Below are positions 59,377 to 64,000 of a stretch of 64,000 nt of DNA, piece after piece. The stretch covers positions 67,986,220 to 68,050,219 of the forward strand of contig OY282609.1 of the NCBI GenBank assembly GCA_958298945.1, read 5' to 3'. This stretch comes from Atherix ibis (Eukaryota; Arthropoda; Insecta; Diptera; Athericidae). A program made the position numbers and the translations under genes. Each line of letters begins with the position of its first letter. Position 1 is the stretch's first letter. The notes beneath the pieces were generated by a model. The model did no database searches. It had not been told where the DNA came from and saw nothing but the letters and a program-made list of their open reading frames with translations.

Positions 59377-59725
59377 TATGTTTTAATGAGTCAAAAGCTT
59401 TATTCTACAAACGCCAAATAGTAATTGATACCATATTCTGTACATTTCTGGATAATTTGTTTTATGGTGTGTATGTGGTCGATTGTTGAAAAGTCCTTGC
59501 AAAAGCCTGCTTGTTCTCTGAGTTGGTTTTCATCCAAAGTTTTTGTTAAACGATTCAACAGTATTTTGGAAAAGATTTTATATACGTTCGACATCAGGCT
59601 GATGGGTCTGTAGTTAGTTATGTTGTCTTTATTTCCCATTTTATGTAGTAGTATTATAGTTGACGTGGTCCACTGGTGAGGTATACATTCTGTCTCAAAA
59701 ATTTGGTTAAATAAATCTGTAATAG
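59376..59725 (-). pseudogene. Reverse transcriptase N-terminal part of the AAT-tailed RTE element
   Basis: From about 59725 the frame gives ITDLFNQIFETECIPHQWTT, STIILLHKMGNKDNITNYRP, ISLMSNVYKIFSKILLNRL, REQAGFCKDFSTIDHIHTIK and GINYYLAFVE. About five bases are then missing (the expected YE of the YEKAFD motif is lost) and the frame shifts. KAFDSLKHK, with the first catalytic aspartate, follows directly up to the mariner junction near 59376. Everything upstream of ITDLF, including the endonuclease, is absent. Confidence 0.84.
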
Positions 59726-59746
59726 TGTCAACTATTACAGATTTAT
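59711..59746. repeat. Perfect 16-bp inverted repeat at the 5' edge of the RTE fragment
   Basis: The arms ATAAATCTGTAATAGT (59711-59726) and its exact complement (59731-59746) enclose GTCA. The first arm encodes the ITDL text of the element; the second is outside the readable protein. It marks the truncation point. Confidence 0.93.
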
Positions 59747-62700
59747 AATACGTTAGTATACATATTTTGCATTTCTAAGAGTCAGAAATAATTCTCAATC
59801 TATACGACATTTTTTTTTGAGCAAAGAAATAAATTTAATTCATACATAAAAATTATTCAAAAAATTTTGTGTAAAAAAGAGTGAGAATAAATCAAAAATC
59901 TTAAATTTTTAATATGAAAGTAAAATTTTATAAATAGATAAAATATTAAAAATTATAATTTTTATTAAAGCAAATAAATAGAAAATTTTTAGTATTTAGT
60001 CAAATTAATATTAATTAACTTTCCTGTTCAAATGATTAATAGAAAATATTAAAAAAAACCTTTTTATAAACAAAATTGAAAATAACAAAAATGTTATTTT
60101 ATCAAAATTGTATGAGTTTATAATGTTTCTTTAATATACAAAAATTTACAATAATAAATGTCTAAGAAAATTCATTTTCAAATTAAAAACTACTATTTTA
60201 AATCTGTTCTATTTTGGTAGTTTTTAATATGATTTGCTTAACTAAGAAAAAAAAATAACTAAGAAATATTCAAAAATAATAAAATCTATATAAATAGATC
60301 GGGACTTTTTTTTCAATATCATTTTACGAGTATGCTTTCTTTCCAAAGTAAGGATAAAAGTGACTTTTATAGTGTCCCAGGGGTTACTTAAAATTTGTGT
60401 AAAACTTTCAATAAGGACAACTTCACCTGGCTTGTTTTTCTCAAGTTTTTTTTAACAAGAGTAGTGTAATGTTCCTTAAGGTGAATGTAATTTTCTTCTT
60501 TCTATTTATTTTTTATTTTACTTATTTATTTTCATGCCAATTTATTGTATATGGAAACATTTACAAGATAAAATACAACGTAAGCAAAATGTTCAGGGAA
60601 CAAAAAAAAATATCGAACAACAAGCTTTTGCTGAAATTACTGGTCACTATCGGAGTTTACCATTTTTCACCCCTTGGAAAATGTATGTGTACACATCGTT
60701 CTGGTAAGTTGACTTCTGTTAACATTTCTGTAGACAATGACCTATTATGCATTCATTCACATAAGAGTATAACGCATGTGAATAGTATGTAATATTGTCC
60801 TTATCTTGAGGGAATAAAATCAATTTTTTATAATTCTAAAGAGAAAAGAGGGAAAAGCTATCCTTCTGAGAGACCCTAGAGTTTTATTTTCTTTTCGAAA
60901 GTGTATTGTGCCTATCACGTTTACAAACTAAATTGTTAGGAGACCGAAGGATTCTCTAACCAAAGGACTTTCTAACTGGAAATTCTTAGTAACAATACGT
61001 TCATGATATATTGGTGACTATCGAATTATTCGAAGATCGAAATTTCTGTGTAGCTAAAAGACATTTCTGTCCAGCAATATTGACCATAAATTTTCTCTGT
61101 ATTCGAGGTAAATATGTGCGCACAATATTCTATAAATCGACGGGACATAACATGACGAAGTCAACATCGATAACTATTTCCAAGTGGGTTGAAAAAGGAC
61201 TGTGGAGAAACGGTTAATGTGCGTTTGTGTTTACAGTAGGCAAAAAGCCAACTCACCCTCTTTCTAGTTGAAACAACATGAACTTAACTTATGCATTCAA
61301 TAAAAGGACATTTACCAATGAATATTTAATAAAGTTATGTACGCTCATGTAGTACACAATCTGGTATCCTTTTTGAAAACACCGAAATGGTCAGTTTGCC
61401 ATATTTACTAGTATTGGTGTTCTTTCACTCAGTCACTGTTATGTACACAGTAGATATGTTAGAATATTTCTCAAATCGGACATGAAGAAAGACTAAAATC
61501 AATTTCTAAAATATTCTGATTCAGGTTTATTTGGAGAAAGGGGGAGAAATTGGAAGGAGACTTGTCTGTTGTCCACTTAAATCAGCAACTCATCTGCACA
61601 CCAACAGACAGAATTCACAGTTCGCACTCGGCCATTGTATCACTAAATTCGGAATTTCGTTGCGGCTATGAAATCGGACTCGAATTTTGCAGAACGAATA
61701 TAAGAAATTTACTCTATGGAAGATGAGCCAAAGTGGGTATATGGGTACCCAAATAGACCAAGCACCATGCATAAAAGGATGATTCTATGCCATCACTATG
61801 AGCCAAAATCCCTATTGAAATTCTAGTTTAGGCTTTCATATATTATTCTCTGTAATCTCAGCATGTCCATTTCTGTACAAAATTCATATATTGAATACGT
61901 AATTGAGTCTATGGTCAGCATGTGTGAAGGCGGACAATCCCTTAACTATGTCCAAACTAGAGTTTGGGTATCACGCTATTCTAGCATTGGATCTTTAGGT
62001 AAAAGAAAAAAAGAAAAAGGGGTGTAACGATCTACCGAACATAATCTGGTTGAGAATGGTGTGCTCGTATTTTGGGGAAATACCATTTATTGGTAAAGAT
62101 TTTTGAGAAAATATTTCTAAATATATTCAGATAGCTTTCTTTTTGGTCTTTGCGTCCGAACCAAATGATATTGTTTGGTTTAGAAAACGAATTTTAATTC
62201 ATTTTCATATATAGCGCCCGGTTTCTACTAGTTTGATTTCGGACTCAAACACATTCAGATAATGTCGGTAGGCAAACATTCCTTTTCGAATTATATTTCC
62301 ATTCGACTAAAATCAGTATCAGTATCCGTAACAATAACCAAACGAATAGTTTTGAACCCAGCAAATATGTAGACAACAAGATGAAATGCACAAAACCCCC
62401 TTACACATTGGAATGATTGGTTTCTGCACTGTCAATCTGAACTGGCAAACCTGCAAAATTTATGCCGATAACCTGGCATTCGGTTGTTTGATTCCTTTTA
62501 GTTTCCTGTATCATCGCTCCCATTTTGTTTACATGTTGACTGGCCGTGATTGAAAATACCATCGACCCTTTATCCGTTTTTCATATACAATTTTGCCAAC
62601 AACACCCTTAGACCTTCGTATTGTTCAAATATCGAATACCATATATCGAAAATAAATAGGATGAAAGAGTACATACGCGGTCAAACTGGCTGGTATACGC

Positions 62701-64000
62701 ATGTAGCTCCAATCTTCCATATGATAACTACTTCTGATAGAATAAAATAGTTTATCATTTTAGATGACCATTTACGTATTGGATTTAGTGAAAATATCGA
62801 AATGGAATTTTTCCTTCTTCTTAAAATTGCAAATTCATTTATCTGAAAGATATATTCTTTCGTATTGATGCTTGTATGTTTGGTTGTTATTTTCTATTAC
62901 TATATGACAAAATATATTGAGTTTACGGTGGTCATAATATATATTTTACGATGTTCTATTGATAGTGACCCTTTGCCAAATACACAAATATTTACTAAAG
63001 AAAATCCTCAGCACGCATCATAAGAATTTCGTATAATTGAATACGTAAATTATTAATTTGAGGATATGGATTCGAACAAATTTTATTTCAGAAATTTTTC
63101 CTCAGAACATTTTATATTTACTTAAGAAATTTAAAAATATTTACATGGTCATAATAAAACTCCAGAATTTTGAGTTTTCTGAAAAGCGAACTATGCCAAA
63201 AAAAATTACATTTCGATAAAAAAAAAATTCCCATTTTGGAATCTTAATAACAGAAATACACGTAATTTAAAATGCTAATACCCTATTAAGAGGGAATGGA
63301 AAAATTTTGTTATGTTCTATCAGATCTTTTTCTAATATTTGAAATTGTTTTAGAAATGATGGAATTCTCGCAAGAAGTTTGACACCGGCTTTAAGAAACA
63401 TTAAGAAAATCTATTTCAATATATGAAAATTAAAAAAAAATTTTAATTAATTTTAAAAAATACTAAGCATGCTTGCGAAATTCCCCAAACCCAAATCCAA
63501 ATCCCTCAGAACTGGTTTACCAAGCGGCGAATAAAAGTCAAAGCACACAAATGTGTCTACATAGCTTTTACTTTCCGGCATGAAGCATGTCCTGCCATAT
63601 ACAAGGTGTAGCATAGAAGTGATGAAACTAATTTGTTGAAATTTAAATTCATGTTATAAAACAGTTTCCTTGAGCAGATTTACGTCGGTCGCGGTGCTTT
63701 TTCCATTCTTTGTATCAGCGCTGGAATCGCCTTCAGATCCTTGATTACACCCCTTTGGATACTATCGACAGTATCAAGATGACGTCCCTTTTAGTATTTT
63801 TTATTCTTGAGGATCCGATTCTAGTCCCTTCAGTCAAAAATACTTCTTGAAATTATTATTTCTACATTTCATATTCGAAAAATTCATCTTAAAGTCAAAT
63901 TTGTTTGTCACGTGACTGTGTCTCGTTATAGAAAGTTTAATTCTCGATATTCCACTTTCTTCTATATAAACACTCAAAAATTTACGCTTTACTGGTACTG
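59747..64000. other. 4.3-kb AT-rich spacer, no gene seen
   Basis: The frames at 60469-60792, 61011-61217 and 62550-62750 are short, with no recognisable domain. No element ends, repeats or RNA genes were recognised up to the end of the window. Confidence 0.5.

Larger units (their letters stand above)
57921..59746 (-). mobile_element. RTE-type retrotransposon with AAT tail, 5' truncated, split by a mariner fragment
   Basis: A second RTE-type family, distinct from the copies at 383 and 47964. On the minus strand it runs from inside the reverse transcriptase (about 59746) to a 3' tail of ATT/AAT triplets (57921-57944). Simple 3' repeats of this kind are typical of RTE elements. The reading text is ITDLFNQIFETECIPHQW to the C-terminal W-GHMMR domain. 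A mariner fragment interrupts it at 59000-59376, just after FDSLKHK, and the frame resumes at KIWEALTTQEVE. The 5' edge coincides with a perfect 16-bp hairpin (59711-59746). Confidence 0.86.

Noticed and set aside
60469..60792. 107-codon frame starting with a signal-peptide-like hydrophobic stretch
   Set aside because: The stretch is a product of T-rich sequence; the remainder resembles nothing known.
1..64000. LTR retrotransposons, tRNA or rRNA genes, host genes
   Set aside because: I looked for long direct terminal repeats, cloverleaf signatures, rRNA blocks and recognisable host proteins and found none I could support.

Overview
The window reads as non-coding DNA from an animal nuclear genome, almost certainly an insect. 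It is AT-rich by eye, with long A and T runs, no bacterial-style operons and no rRNA or tRNA genes. What can be recognised is almost entirely transposable elements of kinds common in insects: mariners of several lineages, a hAT, Tc1-like relics, and RTE, R1 and Jockey-type non-LTR retrotransposons. A dipteran is plausible from the overall texture, but the sequence does not prove it. No host protein-coding gene could be supported, so the window is probably intergenic or inside a very large intron.

Layout. 383-3419 (minus): a nearly full-length but decayed RTE-like retrotransposon. 5982-7257 (plus), 7737-8846 (minus) and 12104-13295 (plus): three broken mariners of three lineages, followed at 13362-13882 by an older mariner relic. 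18921-24458: a large inverted structure made of 13-bp tandem repeats. A short arm reads one way, a 3.4-kb arm reads the other way, a 1.6-kb centre lies between them, and a 45-bp inverted repeat closes the outer ends. This is the organisation of a Foldback-type element and is the most interesting object here. A third array with the same core lies at 37950-38895.

25735-26200 (minus): Tc1-like relic 1. 26340-27580 (plus): a 5'-truncated R1-clade retrotransposon with a 15-bp target-site duplication. 29480-32850 (plus): a Jockey-type retrotransposon split by a 1564-bp hAT element (29599-31162) with an 8-bp target-site duplication. 43020-43560 (minus): Tc1-like relic 2. 47964-50066 (plus): a second, 5'-truncated copy of the first RTE-like family, in the opposite orientation. 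54520-56310: Tc1-like relic 3, interrupted by a mariner (54878-56146) with a 290-codon open frame. 56338-57843: a possible DNA transposon carrying the first coding exon of a THAP-domain protein. 57921-59746 (minus): a second kind of RTE element with a 3' AAT tail, interrupted by a one-ended irritans-type mariner fragment (59000-59376).

These genes do not form a pathway. They are layered insertions that give relative ages: the Tc1-like relics predate the mariner inside one of them, the Jockey-type element predates the hAT, and the AAT-tailed RTE predates the irritans mariner fragment. The remaining stretches are AT-rich DNA with a few perfect hairpins and short tandem duplications.
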